Shown here one piece after another: positions 13,493-24,298 of a stretch of 64,000 bases of DNA. The first letter of the stretch is position 1, and the number at the start of each line of letters is the position of its first letter. Below the pieces are notes generated by a model that saw only the letters and a program-made list of their open reading frames with translations, did not search any database and was not told the DNA's origin. This stretch comes from Metallyticus violacea (Eukaryota; Arthropoda; Insecta; Mantodea; Metallyticidae). The stretch covers positions 15,692,001 to 15,756,000 of the forward strand of contig CM060838.1 in NCBI GenBank assembly GCA_030762175.1, read 5' to 3'. The position numbers and the translations under genes are program-made.

Positions 13493-13767
13493 TTTTTTTT
13501 TGTTTGGTTTATTGATGGACGCTCTTTAACATCTCAGGTCATCAGCGTCCCATTCAGGGCGTGAAACGACCGACAAATTTCACTCAGAGGCCTCTCTTTC
13601 AGGCTTGAGGTTCTTTTTCGTGCCGTAAATGTACGACACTGGACCCACGGCTTTACTTCCCTTCCGAAGGAAGGATTTTTACGCCCGAAAAAATCCATCG
13701 GTCCTGGACGGGTTCGAACCCGCGTTTAGGAGGCAAGTATGGTAACTACTACACCACCAGGACCGAC
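13493..13767 (-). mobile_element. SINE-B copy with exact 12-bp TSD
   Basis: Head on the minus strand starts at 13767 (GTCGGTCCTGGTGGTGTAGT, then B box GGGTTCGAACCCG) and the 3' end stops near 13505, followed by an A-rich tail (T run at 13493-13500 on plus). ATGAGCAGAGGA flanks both sides. The copy lacks a few bases of the consensus, for example part of the CTTGGGTTTAGGAGGC stretch and of CATTCAACTCAGGG. The exact duplication marks it as a fairly young insertion. Confidence 0.95.
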
Positions 13768-13779
13768 ATGAGCAGAGGA
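13768..13779. repeat. Target-site duplication, right
   Basis: Second copy of ATGAGCAGAGGA, see 13481-13492. Confidence 0.95.
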
Positions 13780-14529
13780 AGGAGAGGTAGAAGAGAAAGC
13801 AAAATAAGAAGGAAAAACTAGAATAAAACGTCGAACAAGAATGTTGAAACTGTACATATTGTGCATATTGAACGCTAAAAACAAATAACTGTAAAAGGAG
13901 GGAACACACAGAGCTGGAAATAAAGGAAACTTCATTTACTGATTATTTGTTGCCAATGCCTCAATTCTGTTTTCAACTTTAATATAGCAATTAATTAAAC
14001 GCTGGGTAGCTTTTGTAGTACTAAACCAGCAGTCTAAAAATATGTAACGAAAGTTTATTAGATTATTACTTTTTCTGTTCTATCTCGTTAATTACTCTCC
14101 CGCACTTTAATTATAACGGGCACCAAAGTAATTGCATTTTTATTTTTATTTCTGTGGATATTGGTTGGTACAACAAAAGCCGTTACATTTCATTTAACCA
14201 CCTCTTACTTGTTTCAAAAACGCGAGCTGAACTCGAAGTCAGATAACATATGTTTAATTATGAAATGTAGTGTTAAATTGGATTCGGCATGTAGCGACAA
14301 CACAGCGTTGCATTGTAGAAAAAAATATCGTATTAATAAATGTACGGTTGCAGGAATACGTGTGATGATGATAGACGTTTCCAGCAGATGTATTTGGAAA
14401 AGACGTTATTAAAAATGTTTAATCATTAGTTATTTTTATTAAAATTTGCAGTTCCTAAGTATATTTGAGAAATTATGCTAGGTATTTAAAAAGAAAGTCC
14501 TATAAAAATAAAACCAAGAGGGATTTTAA

Positions 14530-14568
<39 letters not shown>

Positions 14569-14744
14569 CTTCTTAGCAGTAATTTAGAACATTAAACCAG
14601 AGTGTTGGTGTTCATTCTTGGTTGGAATATAGTGAATTTTCCACAAATTTTCCTCAAAAAGAAAATAAAATTACAATCTACTACTCTATGTGCTACCGGA
14701 TGTTGTGATATCTATTGTCAGTATGATGAATTTTATTAACCATT
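13780..14744. other. Unassigned DNA
   Basis: Starts with the tail of the purine-rich block. A 83-codon frame at 14161-14412 has no recognisable domain. A (TAA)n tract is listed separately. Confidence 0.5.
14528..14568 (+). repeat. (TAA)n microsatellite
   Basis: About 13 uninterrupted TAA units. No SINE 3' end precedes it, unlike the tract at 6461. Confidence 0.95.
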
Positions 14745-14798
14745 CCGATCTTGGGTTTAGGAAGCAAGTATGGTTACAACTACACCACCAGAACTGAC
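14745..14798 (-). mobile_element. SINE-B head fragment
   Basis: Only the 5' tRNA-like part is present on the minus strand: from GTCAGTTCTGGTGGTGTAGT at 14798 to the AAACCCAAGATCGG stretch at 14745. Retention of the 5' end and loss of the 3' end is the reverse of normal LINE-mediated truncation, so a later deletion is likely. Confidence 0.8.
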
Positions 14799-15554
14799 TA
14801 GCATTCTTTCATACAAATATTTAGATTTTTTCCTCCACTTAAGGTGAGCATAAAGAAATAATTATAATACCCACTTATTCTAAGTAACTTTATCAATCAA
14901 TATCTCTAATATTGCAATAAAGGATCAAATGAATGTCTATTCTGTACGAGTGGGTGATATGCTGTGTTTATTTAGAGCGTTCTCGGACTGTAGTTTGATT
15001 ACAATACGCTTTTTAATGGAACGTTGACCAGTTTGTACAGATTGGATAGAATGAAAGTGCACATTCATTGTTCCTGTTGCTTTTTAAAAGTTAGTCATTG
15101 TGTAAAATTGTTGAATAGGTACGTGCGTTGTAATTAATCAGTTCCATCCGACATGGATGTCGCCACCATTGGTGTCTATAAAACTTTATTCGAGTAGCTA
15201 ACCAGTAAAACTCCTGCTGTTCATCAAGTAATCGAACATATTGCACGCACAGCTTATTCCAGAATAATGGTCATGTCGACTCTTGCAAAAAATAAGAGTG
15301 CATAGAAAAAACCTTGGCACTGTACATTTCCAATGATAATTGGAGATTCAAACCTACTTTTAATCCAGTTTACGGAACAGTGCTTATACATTGCACATGA
15401 CGTGAAGCAGCATTCATTATTCAAGGCTCAACGGTCAGGAAAATAAGGCAGACACAGTAAATTCAACCGCGGACGAATCGACGTTCCGCGGGGGAGGAGC
15501 ATTTCTCAAGTCGCTACATCCAATGTTGAGAAGCAGACATTAAAAAACTCTCAG
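14799..15554. other. Unassigned DNA, possible decayed coding
   Basis: From the ATG at 15153 a frame reads 14 codons, one TAG, then 36 more codons to a stop at about 15305 (begins MDVATIGVYKTLFE). It could be a dead transposon gene, but no family motif was recognised. Confidence 0.35.
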
Positions 15555-15700
15555 GTTCAATGTCGCTATTGTATAATTTGTAACTAAATTCTTAAAAATT
15601 ATGCTGTTATCCCTAAGGTAATTTAATCTTATAATCACTATTAATGGATCTATAGATACTATTAGAATTCCTTCATACATAAATGTTTGTTACAGCCTTT
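15555..15700 (-). pseudogene. rrnL: Numt: mitochondrial 16S rRNA (rrnL) fragment
   Basis: The plus strand at 15597-15650 contains ATGCTGTTATCCCTAAGG followed by TAATTTAATCTTATAATCA and TATTAATGGATC. This is the antisense of the peptidyl-transferase-loop region of insect mitochondrial large-subunit rRNA (sense TTAGGGATAACAGC). Flanking bases on both sides still align loosely by eye: AATGTCGCTATTG corresponds to the conserved GCGACCTCGAT region, and ATAAATGTTTG resembles the variable arm upstream. The highly conserved ACGCTGTT has become ATGCTGTT and the surrounding stem is eroded. It is therefore a nuclear copy, not a working rRNA. The ends are not sharply defined. Confidence 0.82.
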
Positions 15701-16183
15701 TGGGGATGCTGTGAAATTGTTTTGTAAGGAACATAGAATTCCTTTAGTTTATAATTATTTATTATATTATATTTGTCCAGTATTTTCTTTATATACTGAG
15801 CTTACATCGTTGCCTTTTACAGTCCTTTGCTTCAACATTTAATATAATAAACAAACATTGGTTCATTGTTTTATCAAAAGTATGTCACACTTCAACGTTT
15901 ATATAGATTAAGCATAGTGCATAACAGAATACTTGTAAATATATGACTAGTACATTGCAACAGGGTCTAGTGCGTAGCGTTGCTGAGTGCTAAATGGGAG
16001 GCCCAAGTTCGATTCCCGGTCATACTTAGGGGTTTTTCTAATTAAGGAAGATCTGGAATGGGTCCATCCACCCTCGTGGGAAGCTACCTGTTGGAGAGGT
16101 GGCGTTCTTCGATCTCGCAAGCCATGATATAGAGATCGATGGGATGCGGTCTGCTGACCACATGCCCCCCCCCTGCTGTACTG

Positions 16184-16195
16184 CTCTCTACCGAT
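16184..16195. repeat. Target-site duplication, left
   Basis: CTCTCTACCGAT, exactly repeated at 16501-16512, flanking the nested SINE-B. Confidence 0.92.
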
Positions 16196-16500
16196 TTTTT
16201 TTTTTGATTGATTTATTTACGGACGCTCTTTAACAGCACAGGTCATCAGCGTACCATTCAACTCGGAGCGTGAAACGGCCGACAAATTTTGCTCAGAGGC
16301 CTCTCATTCAGGCTTGAGGTTCTTTTTCGTGCCGTAAATGTACGACACGGGACCCACGGCTTTACTTCCCTTCCGAAGGAAGCCATGCTTAGGATTTTTA
16401 CGCCCCGAAAAAAATCCATCGGTCCTGGCCGGGTTCGAACCCGCGTTCTTGGGTTTAGGAGGCAAGTATGGTAACCACTACACCACCAGGACCGACCTCT
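16196..16500 (-). mobile_element. SINE-B copy with exact 12-bp TSD, nested in SINE-C
   Basis: The most consensus-like SINE-B in the window. Minus-strand head from 16496: GGTCCTGG pairs with CCAGGACC to form a tRNA-like acceptor stem, TGGTGTAGTGGTTACC is the A box, and GGGTTCGAACCCG is the B box. The 3' end lies at 16205 with an A-rich tail (T run on plus at 16195-16205). Flanked by CTCTCTACCGAT; four extra bases (CTCT) at the head side suggest slippage. A 117-codon frame across this copy is a product of its GC-rich sequence, see findings. Confidence 0.95.
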
Positions 16501-16512
16501 CTCTCTACCGAT
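16501..16512. repeat. Target-site duplication, right
   Basis: Second copy of CTCTCTACCGAT. Confidence 0.92.
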
Positions 16513-16920
16513 GATGTCAAGTGACGCAGATGGAGGATGCAGCGATCGTAGCAATCGGTCAACGGCCCTCTTTGGGCTATGGCGAGCCATACATACTGCA
16601 ACAGGTGACACGACTTTTCCGCTCTTTCATTTCATTCACTTGGTTCTGATCCAGGGAAGTCGAATGTGTAATGTGTGCGGTGTGGTGGCTGGAGCTTTGG
16701 AAAGATTTCTGCCTTGGCATCTTTGAAGGGCTCGAATTCCTTGAAGCCGGCGTCCGAGTGCCATATTTTAGAAAGAATATTGGAGACTCAGTCTTAATCC
16801 ATGCCTCAATGCTCCTGGGTCCTATCCGCCTAGTGTCTCTTTCACCTCATCCTTTCCTTCCGTAGGTGTCTCCATTGGTAGCGTAGTATAGGTACAACGA
16901 CCAGCCCTTGAGCATTTTGT

Positions 16921-18299
16921 CCCAAACAATCCAATGCTTTTCTAAATGCTGGGACTTCAAATTATTTGTGTTTAACATGAACTTTGTTGAAGTTAAAAGT
17001 ATTGCGTATCTACACTGGAGTATTTATGTCCTGTCGTCAATATTATACTATCAATTCGCTCATATTGGCTTTAATTCATTAGCTGGAAAATGTTTTGTGC
17101 CAGTTTATTACAAAATAAAAGCGAGATGTAACAGATTTCTCTCCTGCAGTTACAGCTACACATAATCAATGTTTGCAGCTGTTGTTCTCCACGATCGTAC
17201 CAACCCCAAGCACATTTTTATACCCCTTAGCATCAGTGATACCAATCTTGCTCTTTACTCTTGTACTCTATAAACCCCAGACTACCAATTTATTCCCTCG
17301 CGCACGCATGCACCAACGAGTATATTCGCATTGCTGTTTTCTATCCGAGGCCAAAGCACATTTTCTGCTCTCAGTGCGCTCATTTGAAAAGCTCTACACA
17401 TACACTACACCCCACATTGCCCCTTCAGCACTTCTGGGGAACATTCAAGTGCAAGTACTTGCAAGAGGGACCGCATAATGCTTACATCGTGAAGGGATGA
17501 ATGAAATCATTGCTTTAGTATGGCATATAGTCGTTGATATTTTATTTTTTGCTTCTGAATTTTACCTAATTATCTTAAAAAGTAAATAGCAACTTTACAC
17601 GGTAACGAACTTCGTCGTATATGTGATAATTATGCAACTATTCGGTATTTTAGTTTATACTCATTCAGCACAGTTTTTGTTAGCACACTTGTTTTAAATT
17701 ATTATGACATTTTAAAATTTTAATACTTACGTAATATATTTTCAGCGAGTTTACATAGAAGTGTTTATAAGAAACGTTAAAACGACCAATCATGTGTCTG
17801 TCTACCACTTTTTAATATTCTATTCATAGAATTGTAGATATCCCATTTGGTTGCTTGTTCCGCACCTTTTTAGAGATGTTTTAAGCACAGAAATATAACA
17901 AGCTTTTCCCCTATTTCATGTATTTGATACTATGAAACCGAGTCAAGTAGTCGGGGAGATTTGGGAGACAAAGTCAAGTTTCGCCTCATCCTGTTTTACT
18001 GCGGAATTCATCATTTGAGAACAGTCAGTTAAACGTTCTCTCTGTAATAATGCGCTAGTACACCATCGGGCGCAGTCCTCATAGAGCGCTTTACTAAAGG
18101 ATTTACTTGAGTTTTCGAAGAATTTTTTGCAGAATTTGAGGTTATACTTATTAGTTCATTTTGAAAATGTAGAGTGCACTATACATTCTATTAGAAAAGG
18201 GGTTACTTAGCTACCATTAGCTCTTAGCTGACATTTAATGACAGCCTATTGCATTGCAGTCCTAAGTTTAGCATACAGTTATGTTTTGTTTGTACTTAA
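16921..18299. other. Unassigned DNA
   Basis: Frames of 85 and 101 codons (16908-17165, 17173-17478) are hydrophobic or Pro/Thr-rich with no recognised domain. The patch at 17170-17480 is richer in C on the plus strand. I cannot support a gene. Confidence 0.45.
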
Positions 18300-18301
18300 T
18301 A

Positions 18302-18986
18302 GTGCCGAGGGTGCGAATAAATGTATACACACTTTCACAGTAGATATCTATTTAATATATTTCAAAATTTGATCGAAAAACAACAGTAATGTGCAGTATG
18401 CTGTTCTGTAAAGATGTGACTCACATACATTGTGATAGCGTTGCTACGTAACATGTAAATCAACAATGAACAAATGAAGCCAAGATTATTGTATGATGTT
18501 CTGTAAACAGATGCGACTTACATTACGATATGCTAGCGTTGCTACAACAAAATGGAGCCAAGATTATCGTTTGAATAGCGGAAAGCAATTTTGAAGTGAT
18601 ATTGGAAATACGAGAATGTTGTTGAAGGACGAAGACATTTCAACCGCGTTCTCCGGATCTAACTCCGTTGGACTTCTACCTATGGGGAACTCTTAAGGAT
18701 GCTGTATACCGTAGAAAATCAGCTACACTGACAGCACTTCGGGAAGAAATTGAAACGGAATGTGCTGCAATCGCTGAGGACACTTTCGCAAACGTTGTTC
18801 AATCAGTAGTTCAACGTACTTAGAAATGTATCGACGCCGATGGTGGGCATTTTGAGCAACTGTTGTAACTGCAAAAGTCTAAGATGATTAGTGCTCATCA
18901 TTTGCTGTTTATGTAAATTCAGTTTTGTTATGTTAACACAGTTTTTTCTTTGCTTGAAGTATGTCTACATTTTTTGGCACTCTCTG
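18302..18986 (+). mobile_element. Mariner-like element, internally deleted copy 1
   Basis: Non-autonomous DNA transposon of about 685 bp, flanked by TA at 18300-18301 and 18987-18988. The ends are imperfect inverted repeats: left carries AATGTATACACAC, right carries GTATGTCTACATTTTTTGGC, and both match the ends of the copy at 31928. The start of the transposase gene is recognisable at 18552 (MEPRLSFE, then a TAG, RKAILK, then a TGA). After about 26 codons the sequence jumps to the C-terminal part. From 18644 a frame reads PRSPDLTPLDFYLWG, the third-catalytic-residue motif of mariner DDE enzymes, and continues 59 codons to a TAG, then 15 more to a final TAA at 18866. The first two catalytic Asp motifs are missing, so no enzyme can be made, but the retained ends could be used by a full-length relative. 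Confidence 0.9.
18403..18569 (+). repeat. Internal duplication of the mariner 5' UTR and start codon
   Basis: The segment from GTTCTGTAAAGATGTGACT (18403) to GCCAAGATTATTG (18491) is repeated with divergence from GTTCTGTAAACAGATGCGAC (18498) to GCCAAGATTATCG (18569). The copy at 31928 has this segment once, so it is a derived tandem duplication of roughly 80-95 bp. Confidence 0.85.
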
Positions 18987-18988
18987 TA

Positions 18989-21900
18989 TTTTTAAATGTT
19001 TAAAAAAAAATTTAAGCAAATATAAAGTAGGTTTGAGGTTATAGTAAGCATTAGCAAAAACATATTTAATATAGTTTTTACTTAAAATGAAACATGTTGT
19101 TAACTTTAATGATCCAAGTTTACAACGGTAGAGTTAACATAGGTTGTTACAGGCTGACGACAACAGTTTTGTTCCCCATTCGCCATATGACGCCCTAGGA
19201 TATCTTGGATGCACGTACAATATGAACAGATGCACTCCATATAATCTCCCCCCACCATCTCTGCTCCGCATCACCTTCGGGAGTGTCCAGGTGACGAATT
19301 CAATGCAGATAATAGGTAGCAGCCGCCAGGAAATGGACAGCACACTACTGATTAGGTTTATATGAAAATCATTTCAGTATTTTCAAACCATCCAAAAGCA
19401 GTAGCAGGTTAAAATGAATTTCAAATATCGGGGGAAACTATGAGAATAACTTAAACATTCATTAGTATCGATAATGACTATTAATTTAGTTTAACATAAG
19501 TATTTTTGTTTCAAAACCGTAAACTCTCTCCGAAAACGTCTTTATTGCTATTTTTTATTCTTAGAAATGATGAATAGAAGGAAAATAGAATGATGCAAAT
19601 ATGCTCAGGTATTCAAAGCATAATGCCTCAACACATTAATATTTTTAAGATGAGAAAAACTTTAAAAAAAAAAAATAAATAAAAAACCTCCCCCAGAAAT
19701 CGAATTTGGTTTTGCAAGTTGGTAAGCAAGTGCTTAGTGTATAAGTCACTGAAATGAAAAACGCCGAAATTAATAAATGTTCACCAATTTAATGTAATGT
19801 TACAAAAAGGACGTATAGTGTATAGTGTCAAGAGTTTAGAAAATACAATTATCACTCATTATTTCCCATCATTCCTGGCTCTAATGATTCCTTTAATATC
19901 ATTTTTAATTTTTGTAAATCGTTTTAGAGATGCTGTACAATTTCTGTATATTTGGATGCAGAAATAGATGATCTGGAATTTTTAATATCATTTGTAAGTT
20001 TTAATACCTTCTTTGTATTTTCTTATGTTCAGAAAGATGGCGTCTTTTTTCCAAAATTTTGCAAATAAGGCATAGAATGAACTGTGGTTATGTAAATCAA
20101 GGATATATAGATTCTATTTCATTTTTATTTTGTGATTAATAATGCGAATTGCAATACTTTTCATTTCAAAGTCATGTCACAATATCAGTAGGTTTTGAAA
20201 CCTGAAGGAGAGGTTTCCAATTGTAAGAGTTATTGTTTACTCTCTATTGCAAATACTTTTATTAACAACTAACAGAGAATATTCATAAGAAAAAAAGCTA
20301 TCATTTCAATTGCAAAAGAAGCTGTACTTCTCAATTACAACGTATCAGTAACAAAAGTTGACAATGTTTTTAAATATAGTTACTTATAAAACGTGTTACT
20401 TAGACCAATCATTGCAATTGATGAGTCGTAAAAAAGTGTCTTATATAAGGTTGACTATGGGAAACATATTGTAAAAACTGTATTAATAAAAAAGACATCT
20501 TTTGTTAAGTGATGTATTTAGTAGTACTAGTCAAATTACTTTGTGAGACAAAAGAACAAAGTAGATATTATTCGGGCATACTTTTGTTTTTATAAAATAT
20601 TAATGAACTACAGCGCAATAATATCATAGGTTGTAAAAGGATCTTTGATGACAGAAATGTTATTATATTCCTAAAAGTCCTAAAAGACCAGTACGCCACT
20701 GACTTATGAAGCCCCATTCGAAGTGCTACTACACAATAACGGAAGGATTTAGTTGAACACTCGTATTCCCTTAGGGAAGTAAGTGGGATGTCAAGTAAAA
20801 GTGGGCCATTATCAAGTTCAAATCTCATTCATTGCTTTTTATTTATTTTCTTTTAACTTGTATATCCTATTTATGGGCATAGTTCATAATATAATTCCAA
20901 AAATTAAAATATATATTAACTCAAATCTAAACTTTCGTAAGTATATTCTGTTGCTTTGCCCATTAGGCCCTATAGTCAGGTAGAGAGCAATCTTTAGACT
21001 AAGATAAAGCAGTTCAATGTCATACTGTCACAATTAGTCCAAGGTTTTAGATTTGAAAACGCTGATGATAAACTATAGAAAATTGCGAAGCAGGCTTGAA
21101 GACGTTCTGGTTCGAATTTTATGCTCATTTCATTTTAACACTGACTTAACAGCAATAATTCTTATCAGAATGTATTTACATATCTATTTCTTTAGAGTCT
21201 AAAATAGGAGAAAGGGTTGATGTACTGCACAATGACATAACGTGTAAAGAGGATTCTGGAACATTTTAATCAGAAGTAAATAAAAATAACCTGCAAAATT
21301 AAAGTTGAGTTGCTAACCTGTGAAAAATATAAATTATGTTAATATCACTTAGCCGGGAAATCTCATGTCTAATGCCATACAAAAGAATTATACACTTTGT
21401 AGTTCCATTATACTTAACAAATTATACCTGACAATTATTTCGAGTACACTGCTAATAACATCCCAGTAGTGCGTCACCTTATTTCTCATTTTTGTACTCT
21501 TTATTTTATTGTGACCGTGTTCTATGACACCGGGCTGCCTTCATGCTTAAAACATTATCTAGCGACAGATTCCAAAAATGTGACTAATATTCATGACACA
21601 TATACCTGCCAAGACTTCCCTTCGTTTACCTGAAATTATTTTTATGTTTTAGTAAAAGCATGTCACATTCAGTTTTTTTCCCCCGGTGATTTTGATGTGT
21701 CTTAAACAATGTGTGCACACTGAATAAGTAACGCGCTTTATTCACTGTGTTAAAGAAGTTAGGAAAGAAAATTTTGGTGTTGAGATAGCTGGTGTTTCAA
21801 ATTCGTCTCAGACCACTAGAAGATATGTTGAAATATTTTGGACATTTTAGCTGTTCTGATACTTGGATTCATATTCAAGTATTAAAAACTTTCCTTATCT

Positions 21901-22499
21901 AGCAACATTATCGTGGTTAATTGCAGATAAAGAAGCAATTAAATATTGAAAGTAATAAATTGCTAACTATAAACGTATTTCTAATACTATTATTTTTTTA
22001 TTTATTTTTTTCCCCATCTTTTTGTAAGTCTATAATTTTAGCTACACTGAAAATGGAACTGCTGAGGAAATTTAATTTTCTTACAACAAATTTACAATCT
22101 ACTTGTGGACCAAAATAATTATAAGAAATAAATTTAAAAATTAGTATTGCATGTTATATCGTGAGAGGCTTTAGTAATGTATTTCTACTTTTATTTTATA
22201 TTTCTGTGCAGTTTATGTTCAAAATAAAGACTAACAGAAATGAACTTATACACGAAGATAATAATATTACATTTTCTCTACATTTATTAAAAATTGTATG
22301 TTATATTTGTATTTAAAATACGCAAGTATTTATCATTGGACTTCCTTATTAAACAAAAAGATGAGAAACAAATAGTGCTTTCTATACTTCTAAAACAAAT
22401 AAAAAAATAAAAGCTGCCAAAAAAAAGAGTGTCTCTTAAAGTATGAATATGTCTTAAGTTCGCTTCGTCACAGCGCCTGGATTAAATATTTGTTTGAGG
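18989..22499. other. Unassigned AT-rich DNA
   Basis: A conspicuous GC-richer patch at 19140-19350 stands out in very AT-rich surroundings, with frames of about 70 codons on both strands and no recognised domain. The rest, including 20568-22118, shows nothing beyond A- and T-rich tracts. Confidence 0.45.
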
Positions 22500-22770
22500 C
22501 GTTTAATGTTTTTTCACTACTAAGGCACCACAGGCAATGGTATATGGTATATGGTATATGGTATATGAAATGATAACTTGGGAAGGGGTATTTTTAAGGA
22601 AGAAAACGTTCCAGGCCTAAGTTTAGGGTACCTCCCCGGCATTTGCCATTTATGAGAACTGAGGAAAACCTGGAAAAACTTTAAGTCAGGGAGGATGGTT
22701 CTGGTAGGATTCGAACCCAGACCTCCCGCTCACGAGTCCGCGTCTTAACGATCTCGGCCTCCGTAGCGGT
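22500..22770 (-). mobile_element. SINE-A copy with internal heptamer expansion
   Basis: Minus-strand head at 22770 (ACCGCTACGGAGGCCGAGAT) with B box GGTTCGAATCC, conserved middle (AGGCCTGGAACG) and 3' part to the GTGGTGCCTTAGTAG stretch. The region corresponding to GTCCACCGCC...TGATGATACATGAGATG has been replaced by four GTATATG units (22540-22567). No target duplication seen. Confidence 0.9.
22540..22567 (+). repeat. (GTATATG)4 minisatellite
   Basis: Four exact 7-bp units inside the SINE-A copy, absent from all other copies in the window. Confidence 0.95.
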
Positions 22771-24030
22771 TTTTTCAAATATGAAAACTATCAACTGTTT
22801 TACATCCATTAAGCCCAGATTTGCGTTATATCCTTTCACGAAAAAGTGTTTTGCATGCATGAAGTTATCTCAGCGATACGGATCAATAATGCCAGATATC
22901 GTATTTCGATCCTCTTGTGGTCTCTTTCATTATTCCGAATTCTGTTTATAAGGAATATGTGAATCTCTTCCATGCTGTAGTTTTATTTCCAACGCTTGAC
23001 AGATTTAGTTTAAGTGTAACACAATACCTGATCCAGCAGGTCTAATATGGAAAGGTGGGGGTTAAAGTTTTTTGTGTTTTTTTCTTTATTATGAATCCAT
23101 CCTAGTAGAGAAAAAAATATAAAATAAATACTAAAATTGTTTTTGGTAACAAAAAAGAAACTGGTTACTAATTTGATACAGATTTATGCAGTACTTGGAT
23201 GTAGAAATTCAGTTAAACTACGTAGTTTTGTTATGTTCATTTCTTTAGACAAACATAAGGAAACGTAAGTCAGGAGTATGGCCAGGTTATTCATTTTATG
23301 GCACAAAGGTATCAGTGGCGTTAAGATTTACTATGATGAGGGACTGTGTATAGGGATAGTGGTGAAGAAGAGTCAAAAGAACATAAATAAAAAATCTGTC
23401 ATCATGGACATTTTTTTAATAAAAGCGCTGTATTGAAAATGATGGTTTATTTCTTATTGTAACTGCTGTAAACTGTATTTTCCATATATTAGGACCCACT
23501 ATATCTCTATTTATATCAACATAAGGTAATAATTTTTGTTGTTTCTATGCGATAAATTGAAATGTTGATATAAAGGATCACCGAATACTTAAATCACAAT
23601 ATCATCACAGTATAAACCATAAAACACCCGGGATGAACAGCAGTAGACCTTATGTAGGGAGCACTTGCAAAATCCAATTGATTCTCTATCACGTCAGCGT
23701 TATGTGACAATGTAGCACGGAATTTATAACCTCTAAATTTTATATTTTTGTTGTGTTGCATGTTGTTTAAAATAAAGTCAATTTAAGGCTTCAAACTTTA
23801 GAAGAAAAATCTAAACTCTTCTAAAATTGATGAATTTTGGAAGCATTGCTTTTCTAAATATATAAAAAAGTTACCAAATTCTCTAGTCGTTAAATAATTT
23901 TTTTCCTATTATAAGAACCACCATAATATTTATAAAAATATATTTGCACACCTATACTGGTGGTCGTCCTGTGCCGGATTTGAATTAACAGCAGACTTTC
24001 CCGCAGTAAAATGCTTACAAAGTGACAAAA
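22771..24030. other. Unassigned AT-rich DNA
   Basis: Nothing recognised. A CACCCGGG-type GC-richer spot at about 23620 lies in otherwise AT-rich sequence. Confidence 0.5.
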
Positions 24031-24298
24031 ACCGCTAAGGGCTGCCGAGGTCGTTATGGGGCGGACTAGTGAGCGGGAGGTCTGGGGTTCGAATCCCGAC
24101 AGGACCATCCTCGCTGACTGAGGTCTTTTCTAGATTTTCCTCAGCCTCATAAATGGCAAATGCCGGGTACGTACCCTAAACTTAGGCCTGGAACGATTCC
24201 TTCCTTAAAAAATGCTTTTCCAATTTATAATTTCATCTCATGTATCATCAGTATTCATCGCCTGCGGTGCCTCTGTAGCAAAAACTGGCGTTAAACAC
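24031..24298 (+). mobile_element. SINE-A copy, full length
   Basis: Head ACCGCTAAGGGCTGCCGAGG with B box GGGGTTCGAATCCCG, middle GTACCCTAAACTTAGGCCTG and 3' end TGGCGTTAAACACC. It has moderate point divergence (for example GTCGTTATGGGGCGG in the head). No target duplication found. Confidence 0.92.

Larger units (their letters stand above)
15966..16920 (+). mobile_element. SINE-C copy 1 (tRNA head plus shared body), split by SINE-B
   Basis: The 5' part has a tRNA-like promoter: GGTCTAGTGCGTAGCG resembles an A box and GTTCGATTCCCGG is a good B box. After the nested SINE-B, the body resumes (GATGTCAAGTGACGCAG onward). The stretch 16615-16907 is homologous to the reverse complement of 40384-40680. 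Shared landmarks in order are TTTTCCGCTC, TTGGTTCTGAT, CTTTGGAAAG, TTTCTG and CAACGACCAGCCC. TGCAACAGG occurs at both 15956-15964 and 16597-16605, so an alternative reading is that the tRNA-headed part (15965-16596) is a separate insertion just before the body. Open frames here (71 and 64 codons) are not conserved in copy 2. Confidence 0.72.

Noticed and set aside
16425..16496. Genuine tRNA gene from the cloverleaf-like SINE-B head (GGTCCTGG...CCAGGACC)
   Set aside because: The anticodon loop is irregular and the head is always fused to the same SINE body, so it is a SINE promoter and not a tRNA gene.
16258..16611. 117-codon minus-strand frame as a gene
   Set aside because: It lies across a SINE-B with target duplications and recurs in other SINE-B copies, so it is element sequence and not a host gene.
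19140..19350. GC-richer patch as a conserved gene fragment
   Set aside because: Frames on both strands are similar in length and I recognise no protein or RNA family; left unassigned.
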